A stretch of 64,000 nucleotides of DNA. Source: Candidatus Merdivicinus intestinavium. Its GTDB lineage: Bacteria > Bacillota > Clostridia > Oscillospirales > Ruminococcaceae. Made by a program: the position numbers and the translations under genes. The DNA is taken from positions 1-64,000 of the forward strand of contig DVFM01000068.1 in the NCBI GenBank assembly GCA_018713245.1, in the 5' to 3' direction. This document shows, piece after piece, positions 9,394 through 18,990 of this stretch (within the stretch, counting starts at the first letter, position 1; each line of letters opens with the position of its first letter). The notes beneath the pieces were generated by a model. That model had not been told where the DNA came from. It saw nothing but the letters and a program-made list of their open reading frames with translations, and ran no database searches.

Positions 9394-9606
9394 TCAATTC
9401 CTGTCGTGATCCAAAACGTCGTTGCGCTTGAAGAAGAACGAGATGCACCACAGCGCCGCAATTCCGACCAGGGCAAAGATAATCCGGCTGAACACCGCGC
9501 CCTGCCCGCCGAAGATGGCGCCGACAAAGTCGAACCCGAAAATGCCGATGGAGCCCCAGTTGAGCCCCCCGATAATTACCAACGCTAATGCAATACGGTC
9601 AATCAT
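9394..9606 (-). CDS. DUF378 family small membrane protein
   Basis: MIDRIALALVIIGGLNWGSIGIFGFDFVGAIFGG. Confidence 0.85.
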   Translation of the reverse strand: MIDRIALALVIIGGLNWGSIGIFGFDFVGAIFGGQGAVFSRIIFALVGIAALWCISFFFKRNDVLDHDRN

Positions 9607-9672
9607 ATGGACCCTCCTTTGAATTTCAGAGTTTTTTTACATTTTGCGCGCCGATAATAGTATGGAGGTTAT

Positions 9673-9700
9673 TTGCATTTTTATTCATTTGTGGTATAAT
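9673..9700 (+). promoter_or_regulatory. Sigma-A-type promoter
   Basis: TTGCAT-16-TATAAT upstream of the NERD-domain gene. Confidence 0.6.
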
Positions 9701-9745
9701 GGATATATTGCGACTTTATTTAATGGAAACCAGGAGGATTTTGGT

Positions 9746-10357
9746 ATGACAGAACAGCAGTGGATCATCATCGGGGCGGCTGCGCTGGGGATTGCCGCCG
9801 TTCTCGCGATTATTTTGGCCGTTATGAATTGGTATTACCGCAAAAAAGGTATAGACGGCAAGCGGAAAATCCACAAATTACTGAAAAAATTTGCGCTGAT
9901 CCGCCGTTTCCGGGTTCTGGAGGATCTGGAACTGCCGGTGAAATCCGGCGGCACCGTGCGCGCGGACCATATCCTGATCGGCTTTTTCGGCATCATGATT
10001 ATCACCGAAAAAAATGCCGCGGGCAGCATTTACGGTTCCGGCTGGGATAAGAAATGGGTCCGGGTGGTCACAAAGAACGAACAGGAAAAGCGCGGCTCTT
10101 TTGCGAACCCGGTTTTGCAGAATCAGGCCTGCCTGGAAGCCGTGCGGGATATTCTGACCTCCCAGAAAATTTACAAAACATCTATCGAAAACTACGTGGT
10201 GTTTACAAACTCCAAAGCGGTTCTGAATACGGAACGCGGGCTGCCGGTGATGACTCTGAAGGCGTTCAAAAAGCTCCTGAAGCGGGAAAAATATTCCGCA
10301 GACGGCAGCGTGGATGTGGAGCATACCGCCGAAGTTCTGCTAGCTGCGGCCAAATAA
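9746..10357 (+). CDS. Membrane-anchored NERD-domain-like protein
   Basis: N-terminal TM; then VLEDLELPVKSGGTVRADHILIGFFGIMIITEKNAAGSIYG and FANPVLQNQACLEAVRDIL, a NERD nuclease-related pattern. Confidence 0.65.
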   Translation: MTEQQWIIIGAAALGIAAVLAIILAVMNWYYRKKGIDGKRKIHKLLKKFALIRRFRVLEDLELPVKSGGTVRADHILIGFFGIMIITEKNAAGSIYGSGWDKKWVRVVTKNEQEKRGSFANPVLQNQACLEAVRDILTSQKIYKTSIENYVVFTNSKAVLNTERGLPVMTLKAFKKLLKREKYSADGSVDVEHTAEVLLAAAK

Positions 10358-10381
10358 TTTTTCTTACGGGCACATGGAAAA

Positions 10382-10417
10382 CGGCGCGCAGCCAAGGAAG
10401 GCTGTGCGCCGCTTTTT
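10382..10417 (+). terminator. Rho-independent terminator
   Basis: ggcgcgcagcc aaggaa ggctgtgcgcc then gcttttt. Confidence 0.8.
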
Positions 10418-10432
10418 GCCGTTCCGGCGTTT

Positions 10433-11263
10433 TCAGCTGATGGTTTCTTCGCAGTCCAGCTCCGCCAGCCGGGGCGGGAAAAATTCGTTGACCGGGAACT
10501 TAATCCGGCGGAACAGCTCACACGGGTCGTCGGTAGCGGAGCTGCCCGAAGAGGTGCACTCTTTATCCGGCAGGCAGAAGTCGTAGACCGGGATCATCAT
10601 CTGCACATCCCGCTCCAGCTGGACGATGGAGAAGATGCCGATGCTGACATAGATATACCGCAGCGCATCCCCCGTCACAAAGGCGCCGCCGAAGCGGTTG
10701 GCGATGCAGGGCGGGATGGAAACCGAGAAATCCCCATTGCACAGCGGCGTATCGCTGACCCGGCAGGACAGAATGATGGGGTCTACCACCTGCACCTTTG
10801 CGTTGGGGCAGTCGCTGGTCATGGTGCAGTCCTCGGACATGGGGTCCACCTGAATGGCGGAGGAGAAGCTCTTGACGCTCCCCTCGGAGCCGTAAAGGAT
10901 GACCTTTTTGCTGAAAACAGCCACCCCCTGCACCGTCACGGGCGGGGAAACCGCCGCGGCGTAAACATCCAGGGTAATCAGGAAGTAGTAGGTCATATCC
11001 ACGGAGTAAAAGCCCTTGTTGAAGGGGACGCTTTCCACATCCATGAACACGTTGATGACTTCGGCCTTGCGGCACTTGATGCTCTGGGCCGCGTTGAGGG
11101 CCGCCTGGGCGGTGTCGGTAAAGTAGACCCGCAGATCCTCCAAACAGTCCTTGGAAGAGCAGGAATCGTAAATGCGGCCGGCGCTGACGCAGACGGCTTC
11201 TTTAAAGCAGTTTGTGCCCACGGCGGCGTTGGCGGTAGAAACGTTGTTATCTGCCATAACCAT
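10433..11263 (-). CDS. Conserved-looking Cys-containing protein of unknown function
   Basis: Good ORF with RBS; NCFKEAVCVSAGRIYDSCSSKDCLEDLRVYF; no assignable domain from sequence alone. Confidence 0.75.
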   Translation of the reverse strand: MVMADNNVSTANAAVGTNCFKEAVCVSAGRIYDSCSSKDCLEDLRVYFTDTAQAALNAAQSIKCRKAEVINVFMDVESVPFNKGFYSVDMTYYFLITLDVYAAAVSPPVTVQGVAVFSKKVILYGSEGSVKSFSSAIQVDPMSEDCTMTSDCPNAKVQVVDPIILSCRVSDTPLCNGDFSVSIPPCIANRFGGAFVTGDALRYIYVSIGIFSIVQLERDVQMMIPVYDFCLPDKECTSSGSSATDDPCELFRRIKFPVNEFFPPRLAELDCEETIS

Positions 11264-11366
11264 CCTCCTATACTAAGTACTGGGCCCCCGCTGAGTGCCC
11301 GTATTGCATTATATGAGGAAAGTCCGAAAAGGTGCAGAAAACCGCCCCATCCCGCAGGCATTCAGC

Positions 11367-12152
11367 TTAACACCAGCATTTTCCCTCCCACTCGGCGGGC
11401 GGAGTAAGTCCCATGAGCTTTGCAATGGTGGGGGCGATGTCCTTAATGTTGACGCCGGAAAGCCGCTCCCCTTTTGCAAAGGGTTCGCCGGCAAAATAAA
11501 TCGGAATCGTCATATCCTCGGGGATATCGCAGCCGTGGCTTCTCTCGTGGCCGCCGTGGTCCGCGGTGACGACCAGATTCCATCCTGCCGGCAGCGCACG
11601 GTAAATTGTCTCGATGCAGGAGGAAGCGTTGGCCACAGCCTCCAGATAGTCCTCCGTCATCCAGCCGCTGGTGTGGCCGGCATGGTCGGTGTATCCCAAG
11701 TAAAGGAACACAAAATCAGGCGCTTCGGTTTCGATGCAGCGGATTGCCTGGCGGGTCAGATAACGGTCGGATTCGATGCCCCCCGTCAGTTCCATGCTGT
11801 GATACTCGCTGTGGATCAGGCTGCCCGGACGGTTCAGGTCCCGCAGTTCTTCCCAGTTATAAAACATGGCGGCGCGCTTTCCACCGCGGGCGACCGTATC
11901 GCCCAGGCTGTCGATGGGCCGGACCTGCGGGACCCAGACGTTGGTCGTAATGCCGTGGCGCTCCGCGCCTACGCTGAAAAACAGCGATGCGTGGCAGGGC
12001 AGCGTGACAGACGGCATCGTCGTGGAAGCCGTCATGCAGCAGGCGCTTTCCGACTGAAGCTGCCGCAGGAAGGGATGGGCGCACTGCTCAATCCCATCGG
12101 GACGCATGCCGTCCACCAGCACTAACAGGACTCGATTGTTCATGGTAAGCAC
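11367..12152 (-). CDS. Alkaline-phosphatase superfamily phosphodiesterase/nucleotide pyrophosphatase-like
   Basis: LVDGMRPDG, TTMPSVTLPCHASLFFS, YLGYTDHAGHTSGW, VTADHGGHERSHG metal-binding motifs. Confidence 0.85.
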   Translation of the reverse strand: MLTMNNRVLLVLVDGMRPDGIEQCAHPFLRQLQSESACCMTASTTMPSVTLPCHASLFFSVGAERHGITTNVWVPQVRPIDSLGDTVARGGKRAAMFYNWEELRDLNRPGSLIHSEYHSMELTGGIESDRYLTRQAIRCIETEAPDFVFLYLGYTDHAGHTSGWMTEDYLEAVANASSCIETIYRALPAGWNLVVTADHGGHERSHGCDIPEDMTIPIYFAGEPFAKGERLSGVNIKDIAPTIAKLMGLTPPAEWEGKCWC

Positions 12153-12198
12153 AACCTTTCACAACATAAATTTGAGGAATACTTTTCAGCTTTTTTAC

Positions 12199-12227
12199 AT
12201 AATACCTCAACACTCCAAAAAAGTCAA
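12199..12227 (-). promoter_or_regulatory. Promoter of the phosphodiesterase gene
   Basis: TTGACT(12222-12227)-17-TATTAT(12199-12204) on the minus strand. Confidence 0.65.
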
Positions 12228-12314
12228 CATAAAACCTCATTGTTTTAAAATTTTCCTGCCACTTGAAAAAAAACGCCAAAACTGTTACTATGGAAGAAAT
12301 AACGGAAAGGATGG

Positions 12315-13505
12315 ATGAAATTGTTCAGTGTCCTGATTATGAGCGCGGGTTCGTCGGCCCGGATGGGCGGCGCCGACAAGCAGGCCCTGTCCCTGCTGGG
12401 AAAACCGGTGCTGTACCGCAGCGCAGAGGCATTCCTCGCCGTGGAAGATACGGCGGAGGTGCTGGTAATCACTGCCGCGGGGAGGGAAAAGACGTACGAA
12501 GAAATGCTGGCTCCTCTGATGGGGGGGCCTGTGCCGGTCAGGGTGCTCGGAATCGGCGGCGGCACCCGCCAGCAGTCGGTTTTCGCCGGGATGCGCGCGA
12601 TTTCTCCCGAAACGGATTATGTGGCGGTGCATGACGGCGCGCGGCCTCTGGTGCGGCCGGAGGACATCCGCCGGGTTTTTGCCGACGCCCGGCAGTACGG
12701 CGCAGCCATCCTCGCCGCCCCGGCCAGGGATACCATCAAGCGCGGGGAAAATGGTTTTATCGCGGAAACGCCGGACCGTTCCGGGCTTTTCCACGCGCAG
12801 ACGCCGCAGGCATTCCGCAGGGACTGGTATCTCTCCGCCATGGAGACCGCGCTCGCCCGGGGGTTTGACTTTACCGACGACGCGCAGCTGCTGGAAGAGA
12901 TGGGACGCCCGGTTTTTCTGACCATCGGGAGCCACGAAAACCGGAAGATCACCGCGCCGGAGGACATCGCGCCGGCTGAGGCAGCGCTCCGCCGCCGCGA
13001 GGAGCAGAAAACGCCGCCTCCCCTCCCCCTTCTTCGCGTGGGTCAGGGGTACGATGTCCACCGGCTGACCGGCGGGCGGAAGCTCATTCTGGGCGGGGTG
13101 GAAATTCCCTGGGAGAAGGGCCTGCTCGGCCACTCGGACGCCGACGTCCTGCTCCATGCCGTAACGGACGCGCTGTTCGGGGCTTTGGCTCTGGGGGATA
13201 TCGGCTCCCATTTCCCGGACACCGACCCCGCTTACAAGGGCGCGGACAGCCGGGTGCTGCTGCGCAGAGCGGCGGAACTCCTGCGCCGGCAGGGCTACGC
13301 CGTCTCCAATCTGGATGCCACCATTATCGCCCAGGCGCCCAAGCTGAAGCCCTATATTCCCGCCATGCGGGAAAACATCGCGGCGGACCTTGCAGTTTCG
13401 CCGGATTTGGTCAGCGTCAAAGCAACCACCGAGGAAGGTCTGGGCTTCACCGGGCGGGGCGAGGGCATCGCGGCCAGCGCATCCTGCCTCATCTGCCGGA
13501 TTTAG
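12315..13505 (+). CDS. ispDF: Bifunctional 2-C-methyl-D-erythritol 4-phosphate cytidylyltransferase / MECDP synthase
   Basis: IspD half ([30 protein letters not shown]) fused to IspF half ([44 protein letters not shown]). Confidence 0.95.
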   Translation: MKLFSVLIMSAGSSARMGGADKQALSLLGKPVLYRSAEAFLAVEDTAEVLVITAAGREKTYEEMLAPLMGGPVPVRVLGIGGGTRQQSVFAGMRAISPETDYVAVHDGARPLVRPEDIRRVFADARQYGAAILAAPARDTIKRGENGFIAETPDRSGLFHAQTPQAFRRDWYLSAMETALARGFDFTDDAQLLEEMGRPVFLTIGSHENRKITAPEDIAPAEAALRRREEQKTPPPLPLLRVGQGYDVHRLTGGRKLILGGVEIPWEKGLLGHSDADVLLHAVTDALFGALALGDIGSHFPDTDPAYKGADSRVLLRRAAELLRRQGYAVSNLDATIIAQAPKLKPYIPAMRENIAADLAVSPDLVSVKATTEEGLGFTGRGEGIAASASCLICRI

Positions 13506-13589
13506 AACTGGAACCCGGAGGGCCTGCCGGCGCATATACTGTCCCGAGGGGGGTCTCCCCTTCAATCCATTCAAATGGAGGGACAGCCA

Positions 13590-13811
13590 ATGGCCAAGGA
13601 GATACTGGTGCTCCGGTCGATCACCTATGCCTATAAAGCGCAGCGGGTCCTGGACAAAGCCGGCATCCGCAGCATGATTCTGCGCACGCCGGAGGAATAT
13701 GCGCCCCGCGGGTGCAGCTACAGTTTGTCCGTATCCGGCGGCGGCGAAAGGGCCGCCGAGCTCCTGCACCGGAACGGCATCCAGGTGCTGAACCGGGTCC
13801 GCACCCCCTGA
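13590..13811 (+). CDS. DUF3343 family (putative Se/S carrier-like) protein
   Basis: VLRSITYAYKAQRVLDKAGIRSMILRTPEEYAPRGCSYSLSV. Confidence 0.75.
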   Translation: MAKEILVLRSITYAYKAQRVLDKAGIRSMILRTPEEYAPRGCSYSLSVSGGGERAAELLHRNGIQVLNRVRTP

Positions 13812-13862
13812 CGACCGGGCCGCCGGCTATTGGGCCCCTCCCCGGAAAGGCAGGTTTTTGGT

Positions 13863-15020
13863 TTGGTCTATTTTGACAACGCAGCAACCAGCTTCCCAAA
13901 GCCGCTCCCGGTGCAGCGCGCGGCCATGGAGGCCATCCAGCATTACGGGGGGAATCCCGGCCGGAGCGGCCACGCCATTTCCATGCGCACAGCCGCCCGG
14001 GTGTTCAGCGTGCGGGAAAAAGCCGCCGCCCTGTTCGGCGCGCAGCCGGAAAACGTCATTTTTACCCTCAACTGCACCATGGCCCTGAATCTGGCCATCA
14101 AAGGCGCGATGGCCGGGGGCGGCCATGTGGTGCTTTCCTCCCTGGAGCATAATTCCGCCATCCGCCCCGTCCACGCACTGAGCAAAACCGGCGAGGTGGA
14201 ATACTCCATCGCCCGGGTTGCCGAGCTTGATCCGGAACAGACGGTCCGGAACTTCAAAAGTGCGCTCCGGCCGGACACCCGGCTGGTCATCTGCACCTAT
14301 GCTTCCAACGTCACCGGAACCGTGCCGCCCATTCGGGAAATCGGCGCGCTCTGCCGGGAAAACGGCATCCTGTTTCTGGTGGATGCGGCCCAGGGCGCCG
14401 GCGTGTTTCCGATCCGCATGGACGCGCTGAACATCGACCTGCTCTGCACCGCCGGCCACAAGGGCCTTTACGGCACCACGGGGACGGGGCTTCTTGTCAT
14501 CCGGGAGGGAGTGGAGCTGGCCACCGTGCTGGAAGGCGGCACCGGCAGCGCCTCCCTGGACCTGGAGCAGCCTTCCTTCTGCCCCGACCGCCTGGAAAGC
14601 GGGACCATCAACACCGTCGGCGTCATTTCCCTGGGGGCCGGAATGGATTTCATTCAGGCAAAGGGAATGGGGAACATCTACCGCCGGGAAATGGAACTCT
14701 GCTCCTGGGCATGGCGGGAGCTGTCCCGGATGCCCCATGTCGAGCTGCTGTCCAGGAGCTTCCGCATGGGGGAAAAGGCGCCGCTGGTCAGCTTCAACAT
14801 AAAGGGGACGCCCTCCGAAGAAGTCGCCTCCCACCTGAACCGGCGGGGATTTGCCCTGCGCGGCGGGTTCCATTGCTCCGGCCTTGCTCACTGTACATTA
14901 GGGACACAGCGGCAGGGGGCGGTCCGTTTCTCCCCTTCCCACTTCAATACGCCGCAACAGGTGGGCGCTTTTCTCGCGGAAATACAAAAAATTAAGAAAT
15001 TCGGCCTGTCCAAAGGTTGA
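13863..15020 (+). CDS. Aminotransferase class V / cysteine desulfurase family
   Basis: VYFDNAATSFPKP, PGRSGHAIS, VDAAQGAGVFPI, TAGHKGLYGTTGTG. Likely TTG start at 13863. Confidence 0.85.
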   Translation: MVYFDNAATSFPKPLPVQRAAMEAIQHYGGNPGRSGHAISMRTAARVFSVREKAAALFGAQPENVIFTLNCTMALNLAIKGAMAGGGHVVLSSLEHNSAIRPVHALSKTGEVEYSIARVAELDPEQTVRNFKSALRPDTRLVICTYASNVTGTVPPIREIGALCRENGILFLVDAAQGAGVFPIRMDALNIDLLCTAGHKGLYGTTGTGLLVIREGVELATVLEGGTGSASLDLEQPSFCPDRLESGTINTVGVISLGAGMDFIQAKGMGNIYRREMELCSWAWRELSRMPHVELLSRSFRMGEKAPLVSFNIKGTPSEEVASHLNRRGFALRGGFHCSGLAHCTLGTQRQGAVRFSPSHFNTPQQVGAFLAEIQKIKKFGLSKG

Positions 15021-15122
15021 ATTTATCGCCAGATATGATAAAATAAAAAGAGAGGCAGTCTACCCCCTGCCAAAAATCAAAGAAAGGGGCCCTCCGCCCG
15101 GAAGGGCCGTAACGGAAAGAGT

Positions 15123-16010
15123 ATGCAGACATTGCTAAACATTTGGGATTCGATTGTCGGGGTCGCCAGAGACTTCCGCTTCCCGCTGGACCTGCTGGAT
15201 ATCCTGCTGGCCGCCTATCTGGTCTACAAGGGCATCATGATCGTCCGGGAAACCCGGGCCGGCCAGCTGGTAAAGGGCATTATCATCATGGTGGCCTGCT
15301 ACCTGGTCGCCCAGCTTTTGGAGCTCAACACGATTACCTGGCTTCTGAACAAGGTCTTTGAACTGGGCGTCATCGCCATTATCGTCGTGTTCCAGCCGGA
15401 GCTCCGCCGGACGCTGGAAAAGATGGGGCGCACCAAGGTTTCCGCGCTGACTCCCTGGAGCCACGGGGACGAAAGCGCAAACAGCGCCATCTGGTCCCAG
15501 CCCATCGAAATTCTCTGCGAGGCGGTGCAGCGGCTGTCCATGTCCGCCACCGGCGCGCTGATTGTGATTGAGCGCCAGACCAAGCTGGGCGAGCAGATCG
15601 CCACCGGCGTGGTTGTCGATGCCGTCCCCAGCGTCGAGCTCATCGGCAATATCTTCTTTAAAAACTCCCCCCTCCACGACGGCGCGGTCATTATGCGGGA
15701 CGGAAAAATCCACGCGGCCGCCTGCTTCCTCCCGAAGCCCGACAAGGAAGAGGGCATCGACAAAAACCTGGGTTCCCGCCACCGTGCGTCCCTGGGAATC
15801 AGCGAAGTTTCCGACTCTGTCACCATCGTTGTCAGCGAAGAAACGGGCGGGATCTCCTTTGCCGTCAACGGCCGCCTGATCCGCAACCTGTCCATTGACA
15901 AACTCCGGCAGACGCTGCAGTTCTATCTGATCCCGGAAACTGCGGAGGAAAACAAGGAAAAAGGGAAAAAAGAGAAAAAAGCAGGCTTTTGGAAAGGATG
16001 GAAAAAATGA
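15123..16010 (+). CDS. cdaA: Diadenylate cyclase CdaA
   Basis: Three N-terminal TMs; DGAVIMRDGKIHAAACFLP and GSRHRASLGISEVSDSVTIVVSEETG DAC motifs. Confidence 0.95.
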   Translation: MQTLLNIWDSIVGVARDFRFPLDLLDILLAAYLVYKGIMIVRETRAGQLVKGIIIMVACYLVAQLLELNTITWLLNKVFELGVIAIIVVFQPELRRTLEKMGRTKVSALTPWSHGDESANSAIWSQPIEILCEAVQRLSMSATGALIVIERQTKLGEQIATGVVVDAVPSVELIGNIFFKNSPLHDGAVIMRDGKIHAAACFLPKPDKEEGIDKNLGSRHRASLGISEVSDSVTIVVSEETGGISFAVNGRLIRNLSIDKLRQTLQFYLIPETAEENKEKGKKEKKAGFWKGWKK

Positions 16011-17281
16011 AGCGTTACCATATCAGTTTTCAGAGCTTGTTTGACAACAACCACTTTGTGAAAATCTTTGCGATTCTGGCGGCAGTAATCGCCTGGTTCG
16101 CCGTTATGATTTCCCAAAAGCCGGAGAGCAATGTCGTCATCAACAATGTTCCGGTCCAGATCAACTATGAGGGCTCGGTCCCCCAGAGCCTTGGGCTTCA
16201 GCAGATCGGAGAAACCGACATTATGGTGACGGTTTACGTCACCGGGCAGTCCTCGAAGGTCCACCGTCTCACCGCCGACGATTTCAGCGCCTCCATTTCC
16301 CTCAACAGCGTCAATCAGGCGCAGACCTACACCCTCCCCATTGAGGTCACGAAAAAGGACAACGACCCGGACTACCGCATCACCGGCATTTCCGAAACCA
16401 CCGCCACCCTGAATTTCGACAAAATCGTCAGCGAATCCTTTACTCTGGAGATTCAGACGCCCAATCTCAGCGCGGCGGATGGGTACATTATGCAGCAGCC
16501 TTATGCCAATGAAGAAAACATCATTGTCACAGGTCCGCAGACTGTGGTGGACCGGATTGAAAGTTGCTCGATTACGGTGGATACCGAGGACCGGAATATG
16601 ACCGACTCCCTTCGGCTGACAGCCTCCCCCGTCCTGCTGGACCGCAACGGGGAAGCAATTACCTCCGAATACCTGAATATAGAGCCGGGAACCGTGGAAA
16701 TCACCGTCCCCATCTACAAGACCAAAAAGATGAACCTCACGGTGGAATTTATCAACACACCCAGGGGCTTCCCGCTGGAGGAGCTGGAATATAACCTCTC
16801 CCAGAACGCAATCATGGTGGCGGCTTCTCCGGACATCATTGACAATCAGGACGAAATCGTCATCGGCCCCATCGATTTCCGGAACATCGACATCGGCCAG
16901 GAATTCACCCTGGAGGTTTCGCTGCCGGCCGGCTTTACCAACATGGAGAATGTCACCTCCGTGACCGTCACCTTCCCGACAGCCGGTTTCACCAGCCGGA
17001 CCTACACCATCCCGCGCAGCAATATTGTGCTGGAGAATATCCCCTCCGGCTTCAGCGCGGAAGTGGTCCCCCAATCCCTGAACAATGTGAAAATTGTCGG
17101 AGACGCCTCGGTGATGGAGGACCTGACGGCAGACGACCTGGTTGTGACGGTAGATCTCTCCCAGGTGACGCAGGAACGCGGGCAGTACACTGTCAGCGCC
17201 AGAGTTTATTGCCAGAACAATGTGCTGGCCTGGGCGGTGGGAGACTACACCACCACCGTAAACCTGACGGCAAATCAGTAA
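15989..17281 (+). CDS. cdaR: CdaR, YbbR-domain regulator
   Basis: N-terminal TM and repeated YbbR-type domains; follows and overlaps cdaA. Confidence 0.9.
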   Translation: MERMEKMKRYHISFQSLFDNNHFVKIFAILAAVIAWFAVMISQKPESNVVINNVPVQINYEGSVPQSLGLQQIGETDIMVTVYVTGQSSKVHRLTADDFSASISLNSVNQAQTYTLPIEVTKKDNDPDYRITGISETTATLNFDKIVSESFTLEIQTPNLSAADGYIMQQPYANEENIIVTGPQTVVDRIESCSITVDTEDRNMTDSLRLTASPVLLDRNGEAITSEYLNIEPGTVEITVPIYKTKKMNLTVEFINTPRGFPLEELEYNLSQNAIMVAASPDIIDNQDEIVIGPIDFRNIDIGQEFTLEVSLPAGFTNMENVTSVTVTFPTAGFTSRTYTIPRSNIVLENIPSGFSAEVVPQSLNNVKIVGDASVMEDLTADDLVVTVDLSQVTQERGQYTVSARVYCQNNVLAWAVGDYTTTVNLTANQ

Positions 17282-17288
17282 AATCCAC

Positions 17289-17330
17289 AAAACGGGCGGG
17301 AGATTGATCTTTCGCCCGTTTTCAGATGCA
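17289..17330 (+). terminator. Probable terminator after cdaR
   Basis: aacgggcg … cgcccgtttt. Confidence 0.6.
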
Positions 17331-17353
17331 GGGAATATAGGAGGAAATATCAG

Positions 17354-18919
17354 TTGCTGATTCTCAATAATATCCAAACACAGCTGGGCGAACCGGAAGA
17401 AGCGGCGGTGGCACGCGCGCTGAAAATCCTGGGCGCGCCCTCCGGCCAGGTGAAGGAGGCCTATGTCTCCAAAACCTCCCTCGACGCCCGGAAGCAGCGG
17501 GACATCCGGAAGGTCAACACCGTTGTTGTCCGCCTGCACAAAGGGGAGGAGCGTTTTGCCGGCCGGAAAGACGTCCGCTGGCAGAAGGACGAGCCTTTTT
17601 CTTTCCGCCCCGGAAAAATGCCGGACGGCCCGGTGATCGTGGCGGGCTTTGGTCCGGCGGGGATGTTTGCGGCGCTGCTGCTTGCGAAAAGCGGGGTGCC
17701 GGTAACGGTGCTGGAACGCGGCGGACCGGTGGAAGAGCGGGTGCAGGCCGTGGAGCGCTTCTGGAATACCGGCATTCTGGACGAAAGCTGCAACGTCCAG
17801 TTCGGGGAAGGCGGCGCGGGCACCTTTTCCGACGGCAAACTCACAACCCGCATTCACGACCCGCTCTGCGCCTACGTTCTGGAGCAGTTCGCGCGCCACG
17901 GCGCCCCCGCGGAAACCCTTCGGAAAGCGAAACCGCACATCGGAACCGACCACCTGCGGGATATTGTCCGCTCTATCCGCCGGGAAATCATCCAAAACGG
18001 CGGCGAGGTGCGCTTCCACGCAAAACTTACCGGCATCACGGTCCGCGGCGGCCGCCTGACGGGAATTTCCGTCAACGGGGAGGCAATGCCCGCTTCTCAT
18101 CTGATTCTGGCCATCGGACACAGCGCCCGGGACACCTTCCGGATGCTGGCGGAAAACGGCGTTTATCTGTCGGCCAAGCCTTTTTCCGTCGGTACGCGGA
18201 TCGAACACCGACAGGAATGGATTGACCGGGGTCTTTACGGGGCCATGGCGGGCCATCCGGACCTTCCTCCCGGCGAGTACCAGCTTTCCCACCGGGAAGG
18301 CGGGCGGGCCGTCTACACATTCTGCATGTGTCCGGGCGGAACGGTGGTTCCTGCCGCCTCGGAAGCGGGCCAGGTGGTCACCAACGGCATGAGCGAATAC
18401 AGCCGTGACAAGGAAAACGCCAACGCTGCCCTGGTCGTCTCCGTGGACGCCGCAGATTTCGGAGAGGGCGTGTTTGCGGGGATGGAGTTCCAGCAGGAGC
18501 TGGAGCGGCGCGCCTTCCGCCTGAGCGGCGGGAACTACCGGGCGTGCGGCGCCACGGCAGACTGTTTCCTGGAGCAAAAGCCCGGGCTTTCCCTGGGGCG
18601 GGTTGTTCCCAGCTATGCGCTGGGGGCTGAGGCTGTGGATTTCGACAAGCTGTTTCCGCCCTCCGTTGTGAAGATGATGCGGGACGGGCTCCGGCTGTTC
18701 GACCGGAAACTCCGCGGCTTTGCCGCCCCGGACGCCGTCCTGACCGGCCCTGAAACCCGGACCTCCAGCCCGGTTCGGATCAACCGCGGAGAAGATTTCT
18801 GCTCTTTGACCGTCAAGGGGCTTTATCCCTGCGGGGAGGGCGCAGGCTATGCCGGCGGGATCATGAGCGCCGCCGTTGACGGGCTTCGGGTGGCCCGAAG
18901 CCTGCTGGAAATGGAGTAA
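17354..18919 (+). CDS. NAD(P)/FAD-dependent oxidoreductase
   Basis: VIVAGFGPAGMFAALLLAKSGVPVTVLERG; FGEGGAGTFSDGKLTTRIHD; YPCGEGAGYAGGIMSAAVDG. Confidence 0.85.
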   Translation: MLILNNIQTQLGEPEEAAVARALKILGAPSGQVKEAYVSKTSLDARKQRDIRKVNTVVVRLHKGEERFAGRKDVRWQKDEPFSFRPGKMPDGPVIVAGFGPAGMFAALLLAKSGVPVTVLERGGPVEERVQAVERFWNTGILDESCNVQFGEGGAGTFSDGKLTTRIHDPLCAYVLEQFARHGAPAETLRKAKPHIGTDHLRDIVRSIRREIIQNGGEVRFHAKLTGITVRGGRLTGISVNGEAMPASHLILAIGHSARDTFRMLAENGVYLSAKPFSVGTRIEHRQEWIDRGLYGAMAGHPDLPPGEYQLSHREGGRAVYTFCMCPGGTVVPAASEAGQVVTNGMSEYSRDKENANAALVVSVDAADFGEGVFAGMEFQQELERRAFRLSGGNYRACGATADCFLEQKPGLSLGRVVPSYALGAEAVDFDKLFPPSVVKMMRDGLRLFDRKLRGFAAPDAVLTGPETRTSSPVRINRGEDFCSLTVKGLYPCGEGAGYAGGIMSAAVDGLRVARSLLEME

Positions 18920-18935
18920 ACAGGACAAAATGCGG

Positions 18936-18964
18936 AAGGGACGAGTTTTCGCTCGTCCCTTTTT
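18936..18964 (+). terminator. Rho-independent terminator
   Basis: aagggacgag ttttcg ctcgtccctttt. Confidence 0.85.
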
Positions 18965-18990
18965 ACAATATTTAACCGTCCGGAATGGAA

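Noticed and set aside
15087-15108. ggccctccgcccggaagggcc hairpin just before cdaA
   Set aside because: Short stem near the RBS in GC-rich DNA; not distinguishable from chance without comparative data.
15923-18928. 1001-aa minus-strand ORF opposite cdaR and the oxidoreductase
   Set aside because: Antisense to two well-supported genes; low-complexity composition typical of GC-rich shadow ORFs; no recognisable domain.
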